64,000 nt of DNA from Streptococcus constellatus subsp. constellatus (GCF_023167545.1 NZ_AP014647.1:496001-560000), one strand, 5' to 3'; counted from the stretch's first letter, positions 46,659 to 55,322 are shown. Program-made: numbers and translations. Notes: a model not told the origin generated them from the sequence alone.

Positions 46659-47966
46659 TTAATTCAGATGAATCTCAAGGACATGCTGGAAACGATAATT
46701 TTGACTAGCGCTAGTAAGAGAAACATTTGGGTACCTATCCAGAATTGCTAAGACATTTGATAATCCAATTCCTCGCCCAGCTCCTTTAGAACTAACTCCT
46801 GCATCAAAAATACGAGACATGTCTATATGTTCCTCTTTTATAGTATTTTCAATGGAGAATACCTGCTTGTTTTCTGACAAAATATAAGCAATCGTCATAG
46901 TTGGAGCAGCAGCTTCAATAGCATTATCACACAAAATGGAGACAATGGTGATAAAGTCAACTAATTCCATTCCTTGCGGGTAAATATCTTCTGGAACCTC
47001 CAATGAAACGGCTACATTATGCTCTTGAGCTTGTGCAAATTTAGCAGCTAGCAGGCTCTTTAAAGCTTCATTTTTGATATGGACTAACCGTCCGATATCA
47101 TACTTGGGATTGCGAAAGCGCTTATTGGAATCTTTCAAAACAGAATGATAGACATTCTTTACAATACTTAGATTATTTTGTTCAATTCCTAATTTTAAGG
47201 TCATTAAAATATTTTCGTAATCATGCCGAAAATTCCGAACTTCTGTGTACAGTTCTTCAATGTGATGACTGTAGTTTTCCATATTTTTTAACTGTAAATC
47301 TTTTTGAAGCATTAAATCATTTTGGATTCTCTCTCGTAAATGACGGTCTAAATAATTGGCAACACTCACAAAAAGGATAAGATAAAGAACTACTAAACTT
47401 TCTCTAAAATTTAGTGTCTGTATGTTACTCTCGTTTTCTAAATAAGATAGAACTTGAACAATAAGATGATAAACAATCATGCTGATATTTACAAAGATGA
47501 TAATTTTCTTATCGTTGTGATTAATTTTTTGAGATTTTAATGTCTTAAAATTATATTGAATTAAACGCAAAAAAAGTAATACTATCAGCGTTGCCATAAT
47601 TGATGTGACAATCGGACCAAAAAAACTTTTATTGAGGCTTTCTACACTAAAACTAAATAAAGGAGATATGAAAAAAATAATCAAGCGTTGAATTAAATTC
47701 CATAGTGTGATTGGAAAAAGTCCGTAAAAAATTTTTAATGTTTTGTTGTAAGATTTTCCAACAATCCAAGAAAAAATTAAAAAATAAGTTGGACCTATCA
47801 GATAAGAAAATAAACTATTTGGAATAAAAGAAAAAATTATACTATAAAGTAAATTGGTTAGAATTGCTATCAGATATGTTTTAGTTGTTAATTTTTGTCC
47901 ACTAATGTAGGAAAACAGAAACAACAATAAAAACATGTCTATGATAATCAATGATAATTGCACCAT
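46659..47966 (-). CDS. silB: SilB: pheromone-sensing histidine kinase
   Basis: A 435-residue HPK10-type kinase: six to seven membrane helices (about residues 1-205), coiled linker, phosphorylated His248 in EVRNFRHDYENIL, N-box CDNAIEAA and GRGIGLSNVLAILDRY. This is the receptor class of ComD, BlpH and AgrC. ATG 47966 is chosen because GGAGGG lies nine nt before it. It begins four bp after silA ends, so the two are one leftward operon with no sil box of its own. Confidence 0.93.
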   Translation of the reverse strand: MVQLSLIIIDMFLLLFLFSYISGQKLTTKTYLIAILTNLLYSIIFSFIPNSLFSYLIGPTYFLIFSWIVGKSYNKTLKIFYGLFPITLWNLIQRLIIFFISPLFSFSVESLNKSFFGPIVTSIMATLIVLLFLRLIQYNFKTLKSQKINHNDKKIIIFVNISMIVYHLIVQVLSYLENESNIQTLNFRESLVVLYLILFVSVANYLDRHLRERIQNDLMLQKDLQLKNMENYSHHIEELYTEVRNFRHDYENILMTLKLGIEQNNLSIVKNVYHSVLKDSNKRFRNPKYDIGRLVHIKNEALKSLLAAKFAQAQEHNVAVSLEVPEDIYPQGMELVDFITIVSILCDNAIEAAAPTMTIAYILSENKQVFSIENTIKEEHIDMSRIFDAGVSSKGAGRGIGLSNVLAILDRYPNVSLTSASQNYRFQHVLEIHLN

Positions 47967-47970
47967 AATA

Positions 47971-48717
47971 TCATTCCCTCCGGTGCAGGGCTGCAATGGC
48001 TTCTGTTAACCCTTTTATTTTTGATCTAGAAACAAGACAAGTAGCACCATTCTGGAAGTGAAGGATATGATTTACTTTATCCACTTGATGGACATTAGCT
48101 GGATTAACAACAAAGGAGCGATGACATTGGTAGAACCGTTTTTCTTTTTTTAAAATATCTAAAAGATTAGCAGTAAATTCCGTACGTCCTCTATGTGTGT
48201 AAAGAACTAAGCGGTGAGGACGAGAGGAAGTTTCAATATAAAGAATATCTTTAAATGGCACTTGTATTTGTGTATGAGGTGTTTCAAAGAGAAGAGCATC
48301 GTCTGCCAGCCCTTTACCTGTTAGGCTTTCAGTATGTAGCAGTGCAGTTTCGATCCGTTTTTTAAAGATTTCTTTTGATAACGATTTGTCAAGATAATCA
48401 AGGGCACCCACTTGCAGCTTAAACGCTGTAGGCATCAATTCAGAATGACTGGTTACAAAGACAATGATGGCATAAGGATCTATCTCGCGTATCTTTTTAG
48501 CAACGTCTAAGCCCTTTTCTTCCTCGGTTTTGATTTCAATGTCTAAAAAGAAAATCTGATGGCTTCCTTTCTCAGATATGGCTTCTAGTAATTGTTTAGG
48601 TTTTCCAACAACTTCAAAATGATGATATTGAAGATGATGTTTTTCGATAATTTCTTCAACAATAGTCTCCATATAATATTGTTGAGTAAGATCATCTTCT
48701 AAAATAAAAATATTCAT
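47971..48717 (-). CDS. silA: SilA: LytTR response regulator
   Basis: A 248-residue AlgR/AgrA/LytR regulator: receiver with EDD at residues 7-9, phosphoacceptor Asp59 (IFFLDIEIK) and Lys111 (ALDYLDKS), then a LytTR domain (about 140-245, HIGRTEFTANLLDIL-type strand region and CHRSFVVNPANVHQV). It should bind the 21-bp-spaced direct repeats seen at seven promoters of this locus, as ComE and BlpR do at theirs. Confidence 0.93.
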   Translation of the reverse strand: MNIFILEDDLTQQYYMETIVEEIIEKHHLQYHHFEVVGKPKQLLEAISEKGSHQIFFLDIEIKTEEEKGLDVAKKIREIDPYAIIVFVTSHSELMPTAFKLQVGALDYLDKSLSKEIFKKRIETALLHTESLTGKGLADDALLFETPHTQIQVPFKDILYIETSSRPHRLVLYTHRGRTEFTANLLDILKKEKRFYQCHRSFVVNPANVHQVDKVNHILHFQNGATCLVSRSKIKGLTEAIAALHRRE

Positions 48718-48840
48718 TTTTATAATGTTCCCGATTGATAAAATATGTAAGAATTATGTGTAATTCTAGTATTTATTATATAAAAAGGATTGGAAGTTCA
48801 CAAGAACAAAATATAAAAATATTCGATAGATTCAAAAAAT

Positions 48841-48878
48841 AAACAAACTGATAACACTTTATAGCTATCAGTTTGTTT
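48841..48878 (-). terminator. Terminator downstream of the CPBP protease gene
   Basis: Perfect stem AAACAAACTGATA / TATCAGTTTGTTT, just past the protease stop codon in the leftward direction. Confidence 0.8.
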
Positions 48879-48885
48879 TTGCTTA

Positions 48886-49599
48886 CTAAAAAAAGAAATG
48901 AAAATAAATCCAATTATAAAGGATATACCAGATAGAGGCTATGAAAGTATATAAATTCCACGATACATGAAAGAGAATCTGAAGTCGGATGTTTTGACTA
49001 TAACGGTAAAATAGAGATAATGCCAATCCACTTAAAAAGTAAAAACTGAGATTGACCCAGTCTCTCTGAAGTAAGATCATGTGTCCTAACGTAAATAGAC
49101 TAGCAGAAAGCAAGACGTCTAAATAATAGTTTGAATTGGTAAAGAACCGAGACATGACATATCCTCGATAAAAAAGTTCTTCTATAATTGGACTAATCAA
49201 TACCGTTATGAGAATACTACAAATATCAAAAATTTTTCCTCCACTCCAGATACCAACCTTACTATAAAGTTTGGTATTCATAGTCGTTCGCGCCATATAT
49301 TGCACCAAGTCTTTCCTTATGTCTGCCAATAAGAAAAAGATGAACAGTAAAGTAAGAAAAGCTGCGATATCACGTTTACGGATTTTCTTCCTTTTAAAAA
49401 TAGAGGATAAATCTGCTCGTTTCAAGAGATAAAGGATGAAGAACAGCATCAATATCTCTTGAATTAATACCATAACACCAACTGCTGTCAAATTCCACTG
49501 AAACAAAATAGCAATATGAAGGGCTAAAGTTTCTGGAAGACCTGCCAGTAAAATAGTAAAAAGTATTATAAAAATGAGTGAAAATGCTAATTTCTTCAT
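48886..49599 (-). CDS. CPBP (CAAX/Abi) family intramembrane protease
   Basis: A 237-residue membrane protein with about seven helices and the family's motifs EELFYRGYVM (Glu-Glu-x3-Arg), FTLGH and HVSWNLYTF. Such proteins are frequent in streptococcal bacteriocin loci, where some give self-immunity or process peptides. TAGGAGATACG precedes the start. Leftward sil repeats 68-100 bp upstream with a TAGAAT -10 suggest pheromone control. Confidence 0.85.
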   Translation of the reverse strand: MKKLAFSLIFIILFTILLAGLPETLALHIAILFQWNLTAVGVMVLIQEILMLFFILYLLKRADLSSIFKRKKIRKRDIAAFLTLLFIFFLLADIRKDLVQYMARTTMNTKLYSKVGIWSGGKIFDICSILITVLISPIIEELFYRGYVMSRFFTNSNYYLDVLLSASLFTLGHMILLQRDWVNLSFYFLSGLALSLFYRYSQNIRLQILFHVSWNLYTFIASIWYILYNWIYFHFFF

Positions 49600-49633
49600 C
49601 GTATCTCCTATTTTGAAGTAACCTTATATTTTT

Positions 49634-49700
49634 ATTCTACAAAATTTTTATAAAACATTTCATTGAGATCCCAAATGATGGCTTTGACGTCCTAAATGGT
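49634..49700 (-). promoter_or_regulatory. Sil box, leftward copy for the CPBP protease
   Basis: Minus strand: ACCATTTAGGAC then ATCATTTGGGAT (plus-strand 49689-49700 and 49668-49679), 21-bp period; -10 TAGAAT at 49634-49639, 28 nt on. More degenerate than the rightward copies. Confidence 0.7.
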
Positions 49701-49707
49701 TAAAAAT

Positions 49708-49774
49708 ACCATTCAGGACGTCAGAAGTACCATTCAGGATTTGCAGATTTATAAAATATGTTATATGCTATACT
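49708..49774 (+). promoter_or_regulatory. Sil box of the first bacteriocin gene
   Basis: ACCATTCAGGAC (49708-49719) and ACCATTCAGGAT (49729-49740), 21-bp period, -10 TATACT at 49769-49774, 28 nt later. About 55 bp here are almost identical to 52209-52263. Confidence 0.83.
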
Positions 49775-49830
49775 AGATTCATCAGGTTGCAACAGGATAA
49801 AAATATGAAAATAAAAAGGAGGTATTCATC

Positions 49831-50052
49831 ATGAATACAAAATCACTCGAAAAATTTGAAGTACTGAACTCTGAAATGCTAGCAAGTGTTGAAGGGGGAA
49901 AGAGACCAGGAGGAGCACCTGTTACAGGTATGACACAAGCACATTATACTTGTTTAGCCGCAACATGGGGAGCGACATTTGGAGGAATGTTAGCTCCGAT
50001 TAGTTTAATAGGTAGCGTTCCGGGAGTATTAGCTGCATGTAGTGGTTTATAG
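49831..50052 (+). CDS. Double-glycine bacteriocin precursor
   Basis: A 73-residue precursor: leader MNTKSLEKFEVLNSEMLASV with EGG at 21-23, then a 50-residue mature peptide beginning KRPGGAPVTG. The mature part is rich in Gly and Ala, hydrophobic, with two cysteines (HYTCLAA and LAACSGL) that could form a disulfide. Strong ribosome site AAAAGGAGG. A class II bacteriocin or one half of a two-peptide bacteriocin; which one cannot be told. Confidence 0.82.
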   Translation: MNTKSLEKFEVLNSEMLASVEGGKRPGGAPVTGMTQAHYTCLAATWGATFGGMLAPISLIGSVPGVLAACSGL

Positions 50053-50079
50053 TACAAACTAATAAAGAGGATAAACATA

Positions 50080-50331
50080 ATGACCTATTTAAAGAAGCTA
50101 CAATTATGTATTTTGTGTGGCTTGATAGGAGCCATGTTATTAGATTATTGGGCACATGATTTAAAGCAGCTTTATGCGATTATTGTAACTTATGCAGTGA
50201 GTTCAGTCTATATTTTTATCTGTATAAAAATATTGAAACTGAATAATAAAGTTACTTTGATATCTGCTATTACTTTGTCAGCTATAGTGATGTTTATTTT
50301 TCTACATGTTTTACCCCAGTTTACTATGTGA
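50080..50331 (+). CDS. Small membrane protein, likely bacteriocin immunity
   Basis: An 83-residue protein with three predicted helices (about 7-22, 32-50, 58-78) directly behind the bacteriocin gene, 27 bp away. Size, topology and place are those of bacteriocin immunity proteins; I recognise no named family. Confidence 0.65.
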   Translation: MTYLKKLQLCILCGLIGAMLLDYWAHDLKQLYAIIVTYAVSSVYIFICIKILKLNNKVTLISAITLSAIVMFIFLHVLPQFTM

Positions 50332-50385
50332 CAAATTGAGTTTTATGTAATATTTTATCAAAAAATAGGCACGGTTTTTCAGAAA

Positions 50386-50419
50386 AAAGGTTCTAAGTGA
50401 TTCGTTATTTAGAACCTTT
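50386..50419 (+). terminator. Terminator after the first bacteriocin unit
   Basis: Perfect stem AAAGGTTCTAA / TTAGAACCTTT with a T-run after it. Confidence 0.78.
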
Positions 50420-50432
50420 GGTTTTTTGGTAG

Positions 50433-50461
50433 ACTATTTTAAGATTTATACCATTCAAGAT
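50433..50461 (+). promoter_or_regulatory. Decayed sil box
   Basis: ACCATTCAAGAT at 50450-50461 is a recognisable second repeat; the first is reduced to ACTATTTTAAGA at 50433, only 17 bp earlier, and no TATACT stands at the expected distance. It precedes a bacteriocin gene that has lost its mature part. Confidence 0.55.
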
Positions 50462-50541
50462 TTGGACAGCTACAAAGATAAAAATGTTATATCAAGTTTA
50501 TTAGATTGAAATAGAACAAAGTGAGCTAAAAAATAGGTATT

Positions 50542-50739
50542 ATGATGAATATAAAAATATTAGAAAAATTTGAAGTGTTGAATTCTGAAATTCTTGCAAA
50601 TTTGGTAGAGCTAGTTATTAGGGAAACAATTTATTTGTTAAGGAGGTTAAAAGGGGATAAATATGAAGAATACACAGAGAGCAATAATAACAATGCTGAT
50701 ATCTATTATATTAATTACTATAGTAGGAATGTATTTTAA
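50542..50739 (+). pseudogene. Bacteriocin gene remnant: leader only
   Basis: From ATG 50545 the frame encodes MNIKILEKFEVLNSEILAN, matching residues 1-19 of the two intact leaders in this locus, then loses the EGG site and the whole mature region. The frame runs straight into the ribosome site of the next gene. A deletion is the simplest explanation. The remaining C-terminal residues overlap the real gene at 50663. Confidence 0.65.
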
Positions 50740-51049
50740 AATTAAAGTGATTAACATACTAAACCTTGGTCTCTCTAGTTTGGTATTAGAAATATTAATT
50801 CATTATTTTGCATACAAACAGAATAGACCTGAAATTACTTTATCAAAAACTTTTGATTTATACAAAAAGTTTGTTAAAAAAACATTGCTGATCTTTATTG
50901 TTATAATTACATTTGTTGGTTATAAAATTTTCTTCTCAGATATTCCTAATATTTTGTCCTTTTTCTATTGTCATATTATTGTTGTGTTTTATACTGTTGG
51001 TTATATTTTGTATTTAAATAATAATATATTAAAAAATGAAAGAGAGTGA
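50663..51049 (+). CDS. Membrane protein in the bacteriocin region
   Basis: Unrecognised 128-residue protein with four predicted helices (about 8-24, 28-46, 73-92, 96-118). Strong AAGGAGG site 16 nt and a second GGGG site nearer to the ATG. It lies behind the dead bacteriocin gene and before the bovicin-like gene; an immunity protein that outlived its bacteriocin is the most likely identity. Confidence 0.6.
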   Translation: MKNTQRAIITMLISIILITIVGMYFKIKVINILNLGLSSLVLEILIHYFAYKQNRPEITLSKTFDLYKKFVKKTLLIFIVIITFVGYKIFFSDIPNILSFFYCHIIVVFYTVGYILYLNNNILKNERE

Positions 51050-51056
51050 GAATTTT

Positions 51057-51275
51057 ATGTTAAATCTAAAAGGTGAAGTTGTAAATGAGCTATCAGATGT
51101 TCAGCTTTCCGAAATTAGTGGTGGAGGTTCAGGATATTGAAAGCCTGTTATGGTAGGAGCAAATGGTTATGCATGTCGCTATAGTAATGGTCGATGAGAT
51201 TATAAAGTTACTAAAGGAATATTTCAAGCAACTACAGATGTTATTGTTAAAGGCTGGGCAGAATATGGTCCGTAG
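51057..51275 (+). pseudogene. Bovicin-255-like bacteriocin gene with two in-frame TGA codons
   Basis: From ATG 51057 (after AAAGAGAGTGAG) the frame runs 72 codons to TAG 51273: leader ending LSDVQLSEISGG, then a mature part GSGY-TGA-KPVMVGANGYACRYSNGR-TGA-DYKVTKGIFQATTDVIVKGW. The TGA codons are at 51138 and 51195. I recall bovicin 255 as GYCKPV...ANGYSCRYSNGEWGY..TKGAFQATTDVI, so the first TGA stands at a Cys codon and the second at a Trp codon. The frame is otherwise perfect and the immunity gene follows. Confidence 0.78.
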
Positions 51276-51341
51276 ATTCCAAGACATTAACAAGTCTTTT
51301 AAAAGCGAATATAAAAATTAGATTGTTTTAGGAGTAATATT

Positions 51342-51632
51342 ATGGGAACTTTAAGATGGTTTGCTGGTGGGCAGGAAAGAAGAGGACGAGCAATTTTTCT
51401 TATCAACCAAATGTTTTCTGAATTTGATAGTAAAAACGCGAATCCACTATATCAAGTGCTGGATTCTTATCGAACAGAATTGAAGTTTGATGGGACATCT
51501 ACACCTTATATATTGAATCGTATGAATATTGATATTTCTAAAGTACTTTTAAACAATAATATACGACTGTCAAGTACTGAATCAAGTCAGTTAAAGGAGC
51601 TGAGGGCTTTGTATCATATTAGAATAATCTAG
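51342..51632 (+). CDS. Bacteriocin immunity protein, enterocin-A-immunity type
   Basis: A 96-residue, soluble, helical protein without membrane segments, the size of PF08951-like immunity proteins that protect against class IIa and related bacteriocins. It has LINQMFSEFDSKNANPLYQVLDSYRTEL and NNIRLSSTESSQLKELRAL. It lies 66 bp after the bovicin-like gene. It would still protect against bacteriocin from neighbours if the upstream gene is dead. Confidence 0.68.
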   Translation: MGTLRWFAGGQERRGRAIFLINQMFSEFDSKNANPLYQVLDSYRTELKFDGTSTPYILNRMNIDISKVLLNNNIRLSSTESSQLKELRALYHIRII

Positions 51633-51781
51633 GTATTTGTGTGGATTGATAATTAGCTTCTATATAAGACCACTGAAAAGATTGGTACTGGACATGGTAT
51701 AATAAGTGGACACAAAATTGTGTGGAAAATAGGAGAGTAGCATATCAAGAAAGATTTTCGATAACATCTGGGAGGGTGTAA

Positions 51782-52102
51782 ATGAAAGCGATTTATAAAA
51801 ATAAAATAGCTGATGTTTGGAAAATTAGCAGAGAAGCTGAACAACCTGATTGGGTGAAAGAAGCGTTTGCTAAAAATTACTTGTATTGGTTGGATGATCA
51901 TCTTCGGATTTTAATGGCTGGTCTGAATCCTTCTACTGTGGAGAATTTAAAAATTGGTACAGTTGGAACAATAGGCGGTGGATTTGCAGGTTATGGTATG
52001 TATGTGTTGGGCTATATTGGTGATTATTTGGATATAAGCAATCATCGGGTAGTTTCTCAAAAAACATTTGAAAAAGAATACCGTATTCAAGAGAGTTTGT
52101 AG
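51782..52102 (+). CDS. Hypothetical protein, small phage-type
   Basis: A 106-residue protein with KISREAEQPDWVKEAF near the start, a glycine-rich segment GTVGTIGGGFAGYGMYVLG and IGDYLDISNHRVVSQKTFEKEY at the end. I recall similar PDWV...IGDYLD proteins among small phage genes of streptococci, but cannot check. No phage genes adjoin it. GGGAGGG lies just before the start, and TATAAT at 51699. Confidence 0.5.
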   Translation: MKAIYKNKIADVWKISREAEQPDWVKEAFAKNYLYWLDDHLRILMAGLNPSTVENLKIGTVGTIGGGFAGYGMYVLGYIGDYLDISNHRVVSQKTFEKEYRIQESL

Positions 52103-52145
52103 ATAAATAAATTGATTTTTCTGACCACTTTTATAGCATTTCTAA

Positions 52146-52179
52146 AAAGGCTCTAAGTTATAATTCACTTAGAGTCTTT
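52146..52179 (+). terminator. Terminator before the second active bacteriocin unit
   Basis: Stem AAAGGCTCTAAGT / ACTTAGAGTCTTT with one wobble, then TGATTTTT. Similar in place and sequence to the hairpin at 50386-50419. Confidence 0.75.
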
Positions 52180-52208
52180 GATTTTTAGCAGACCAATTTT
52201 GAACAATC

Positions 52209-52275
52209 ACTATTCAGGACGTCAGAAGTACCATTCAGGATTTGCAGATTTATAAAATACGTCGTGTGCTATACT
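52209..52275 (+). promoter_or_regulatory. Sil box of the second bacteriocin gene
   Basis: ACTATTCAGGAC (52209-52220) and ACCATTCAGGAT (52230-52241), 21-bp period, -10 TATACT at 52270-52275. Near duplicate of 49708-49774. Confidence 0.82.
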
Positions 52276-52331
52276 AAGTTTATTAAGTTGCAACAGGTTG
52301 AAATTATTAAAATAAAAAACAGGTATTCATC

Positions 52332-52562
52332 ATGAATACAAAAACATTGGAAAAATTTGAAGCACTGAACTCTGAAATGCTGGCACGTGTTGAAGGAGGA
52401 GGTTGTAATTGGGGTGATTTTGCAAAATCGGGTATTGCTGGTGGTGCAGGTAATGGATTGAGATTAGGAATCAAGACCAGAACATGGCAAGGAGTAGTTG
52501 CAGGAGCTGTTGGGGGAGCTATTATTGGTGGAGTTGGTTATGGAGCTACTTGTTGGTGGTAA
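52332..52562 (+). CDS. Double-glycine class IIb-like bacteriocin precursor
   Basis: A 76-residue precursor: leader MNTKTLEKFEALNSEMLARV with EGG at 21-23, then a 53-residue peptide beginning GCNWGDFAKSGIAGG. Repeated GxxxG patterns (GGAGNGLRLG, GAVGGAIIGGVGYG) suit helix packing in two-peptide bacteriocins, and two cysteines (GCNW and ATCWW) lie near its ends. No second peptide of a pair is obvious nearby, unless it is the one at 49831. The ribosome site is poorer than that of the first bacteriocin gene. Confidence 0.82.
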   Translation: MNTKTLEKFEALNSEMLARVEGGGCNWGDFAKSGIAGGAGNGLRLGIKTRTWQGVVAGAVGGAIIGGVGYGATCWW

Positions 52563-52579
52563 GTGAAATGGGGGAATAA

Positions 52580-52693
52580 ATGTTTGATATAAAAAGTTTC
52601 GCACTAGGTTTTATCACTATGATGATATTAACTTGGTTAGATAAACCAATTATTTACTTTCTGGATAAATGTAAGAAAATCTCAAAAAAATAA
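52580..52693 (+). CDS. 37-residue putative membrane immunity peptide
   Basis: Starts 17 bp after the bacteriocin stop, with GGGGGAATAA before the ATG. MFDIKSFALGFITMMILTWL forms one helix, followed by a basic tail ending KKISKK. Single-helix immunity peptides of this kind are known beside class IIb bacteriocins. Too short to be sure. Confidence 0.5.
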   Translation: MFDIKSFALGFITMMILTWLDKPIIYFLDKCKKISKK

Positions 52694-52694
52694 G

Positions 52695-52847
52695 ATGATG
52701 ATAAAATTTTTACTAATTAGTTTATTATATTTACTGGTTCTCTTGATAATATATTTTGTAACTTCACATAAGAAATTTATTATCATTCTTTCATTTCTAT
52801 CAGTATCCTATTTGTGGTATATTTTCGTTTATATTTTAAATATTTAA
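52695..52847 (+). CDS. 50-residue two-helix putative immunity peptide
   Basis: Begins one bp after the previous stop. Two hydrophobic helices (MMIKFLLISLLYLLVLLIIY and IIILSFLSVSYLWYIFVYIL) joined by FVTSHKKF. Likely co-translated with the 37-residue peptide; an immunity role is inferred from place alone. Confidence 0.5.
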   Translation: MMIKFLLISLLYLLVLLIIYFVTSHKKFIIILSFLSVSYLWYIFVYILNI

Positions 52848-52879
52848 GAAAATTTATCATTTGATATTGAAAATTATCG

Positions 52880-52908
52880 ACAGGAAGACAGCTCGTTTGT
52901 TTTCCTGT
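52880..52908 (+). terminator. Terminator after the second bacteriocin unit
   Basis: Stem ACAGGAAGACA / TGTTTTCCTGT with one wobble pair and a T-rich tail. Confidence 0.68.
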
Positions 52909-52920
52909 TTCTTACTTTTT

Positions 52921-52988
52921 ACCATTCAGGCTGTCAGAAGTACCTTTTAGGATTTTTGAAAATGAAACCGAGATAGTTGTATTATACT
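52921..52988 (+). promoter_or_regulatory. Sil box of the sortase-anchored thioredoxin gene
   Basis: ACCATTCAGGCT (52921-52932) and ACCTTTTAGGAT (52942-52953), 21-bp period, -10 TATACT at 52983-52988, 29 nt on. Weaker than the bacteriocin boxes but in exact register. Confidence 0.75.
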
Positions 52989-52996
52989 GTAAATAG

Positions 52997-54073
<1,077 letters not shown>

Positions 54074-54177
54074 ATCATCGTTAGTAAGAATTAAAAACGG
54101 ATGATGATTCTGTGCATTCCATCTTGTCAAATGTCCATTCTTCCTATATAATGAGGTATATAAGTTAGGAGGAGTGC

Positions 54178-55233
54178 GTGAGTAGAAAGACAATGATTCT
54201 TTGTTTGATTGGTTGCTTTATGATGTGTGGTGTATTAGTATCAAGTGCTGTATACTTTGGCCAAGCTAGAAAGGCACATCCTACGAAAGTAGCTGCAAAT
54301 TATCCTACCAGTCAAGAAAAGCTAAAAAATTCGTCAAAAGAGTCGAAATTAGTCACTCGTGTTTCGTCAAAGAGTATGGAAGAAAAGCAGAAAGTCATGG
54401 AATCTGATTTCCCTGTAATGGAAGCCTATGGTTTGTATTATGATTATGCTAATCTAAATTTGGTTCAAGTTGTAAAGGCTTATCTAGATGAGATGGGAAT
54501 AGAGCATTCGAAGGTTGCATTTTCTTATAAGGACTTAACGAGTGGACAAATCTACGCTATGAATGAAACGCAACCGATGACAGCGGGCTCGACTTACAAA
54601 TTGCCATTAAATATGTTGGTCGTTGATGAGGTAGAAAAAGGAAATTTATCAATGACTGAGCGGTTTGATATTACCCATACTCGCTATGAGTATATCGGTG
54701 AACATAATAACTATGTAGCAGCATTTAATGGAACCATGAACATCCCTGAAATGCAGGAGTATTCCCTTCTTTATTCTGAAAATACGCCAGCTTATGCCTT
54801 AGCTGAGCGCTTAGGTGGCTTGGATAAAGCCTATACAATGTATCAGCGCTATGGAAAAGGCAAAGGAGAAGTGAAGACCATCAACCAACAGAATCAAACA
54901 ACGACGGACTATTATATTCAAGTGTTGGATTACCTTTGGAAACATCAGGAAAAGTATAAAGATCTTTTGTATTATATCGGTGAATCTTTTTCAAATGAAT
55001 ACTATAAACGATATGTAAGAGACATTCCAATCTATCAAAAGCCAGGTTATGTTGCAGAAGCTTTAAATGTAGATGCAATTGTATGTGAAGAAAAGCCTTA
55101 TTTGATTGCTCTTTATACAGCGGGGCTGGGTGGGACAACTCCTGAGAGTAATGAAATTAGCGGTGTTGGTATTACACAAGTTGGTCAATTAGCTTATGTT
55201 ATCAATGAATGGCATCGTGTGAATATGAATTAA
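54178..55233 (+). CDS. Exported class-A-beta-lactamase-like serine hydrolase
   Basis: A 351-residue protein with an N-terminal membrane anchor (about 6-28) and a penicillin-recognising domain: Ser138-x-x-Lys141 (AGSTYKLPLN), SEN at 200-202 (YSENTPA), and KPG in QKPGYVAEA at the KTG position. No Glu-rich beta-lactamase omega loop is obvious, so the natural substrate is more probably a peptidoglycan-related compound than an antibiotic. It starts at GTG 54178 after TTAGGAGGAGTGC. It has no sil box. Confidence 0.82.
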   Translation: MSRKTMILCLIGCFMMCGVLVSSAVYFGQARKAHPTKVAANYPTSQEKLKNSSKESKLVTRVSSKSMEEKQKVMESDFPVMEAYGLYYDYANLNLVQVVKAYLDEMGIEHSKVAFSYKDLTSGQIYAMNETQPMTAGSTYKLPLNMLVVDEVEKGNLSMTERFDITHTRYEYIGEHNNYVAAFNGTMNIPEMQEYSLLYSENTPAYALAERLGGLDKAYTMYQRYGKGKGEVKTINQQNQTTTDYYIQVLDYLWKHQEKYKDLLYYIGESFSNEYYKRYVRDIPIYQKPGYVAEALNVDAIVCEEKPYLIALYTAGLGGTTPESNEISGVGITQVGQLAYVINEWHRVNMN

Positions 55234-55292
55234 AGCGAATGGACGCAAATTCCAAAAATTGTGCTGCAAAAGATAAGGTTCTATTAAAAATG

Positions 55293-55322
55293 TAAAGGCT
55301 CTCTTTTAGAGGAGGGCCTTTT
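55293..55322 (+). terminator. Terminator before the arc regulator
   Basis: Stem AAAGGCTCTC / GAGGGCCTTT with a T-rich tail that merges with the next promoter (TATAAT 55327-55332). Confidence 0.72.

Noticed and set aside
51057..51275. Recoding of TGA as Trp or selenocysteine
   Set aside because: Many genes here use TGA as their stop (for example metG, flanked by a terminator), no selenocysteine machinery is in view and no SECIS-like stem follows; pseudogene is simpler.
51782..52102. Prophage remnant
   Set aside because: One small phage-like protein only; no integrase, attachment site or structural gene nearby.
42420..52988. Recurring ACCATTCAGGA boxes as mobile-element ends
   Set aside because: They occur as pairs with exact 21-bp period at promoter positions and have no transposase or target duplication.
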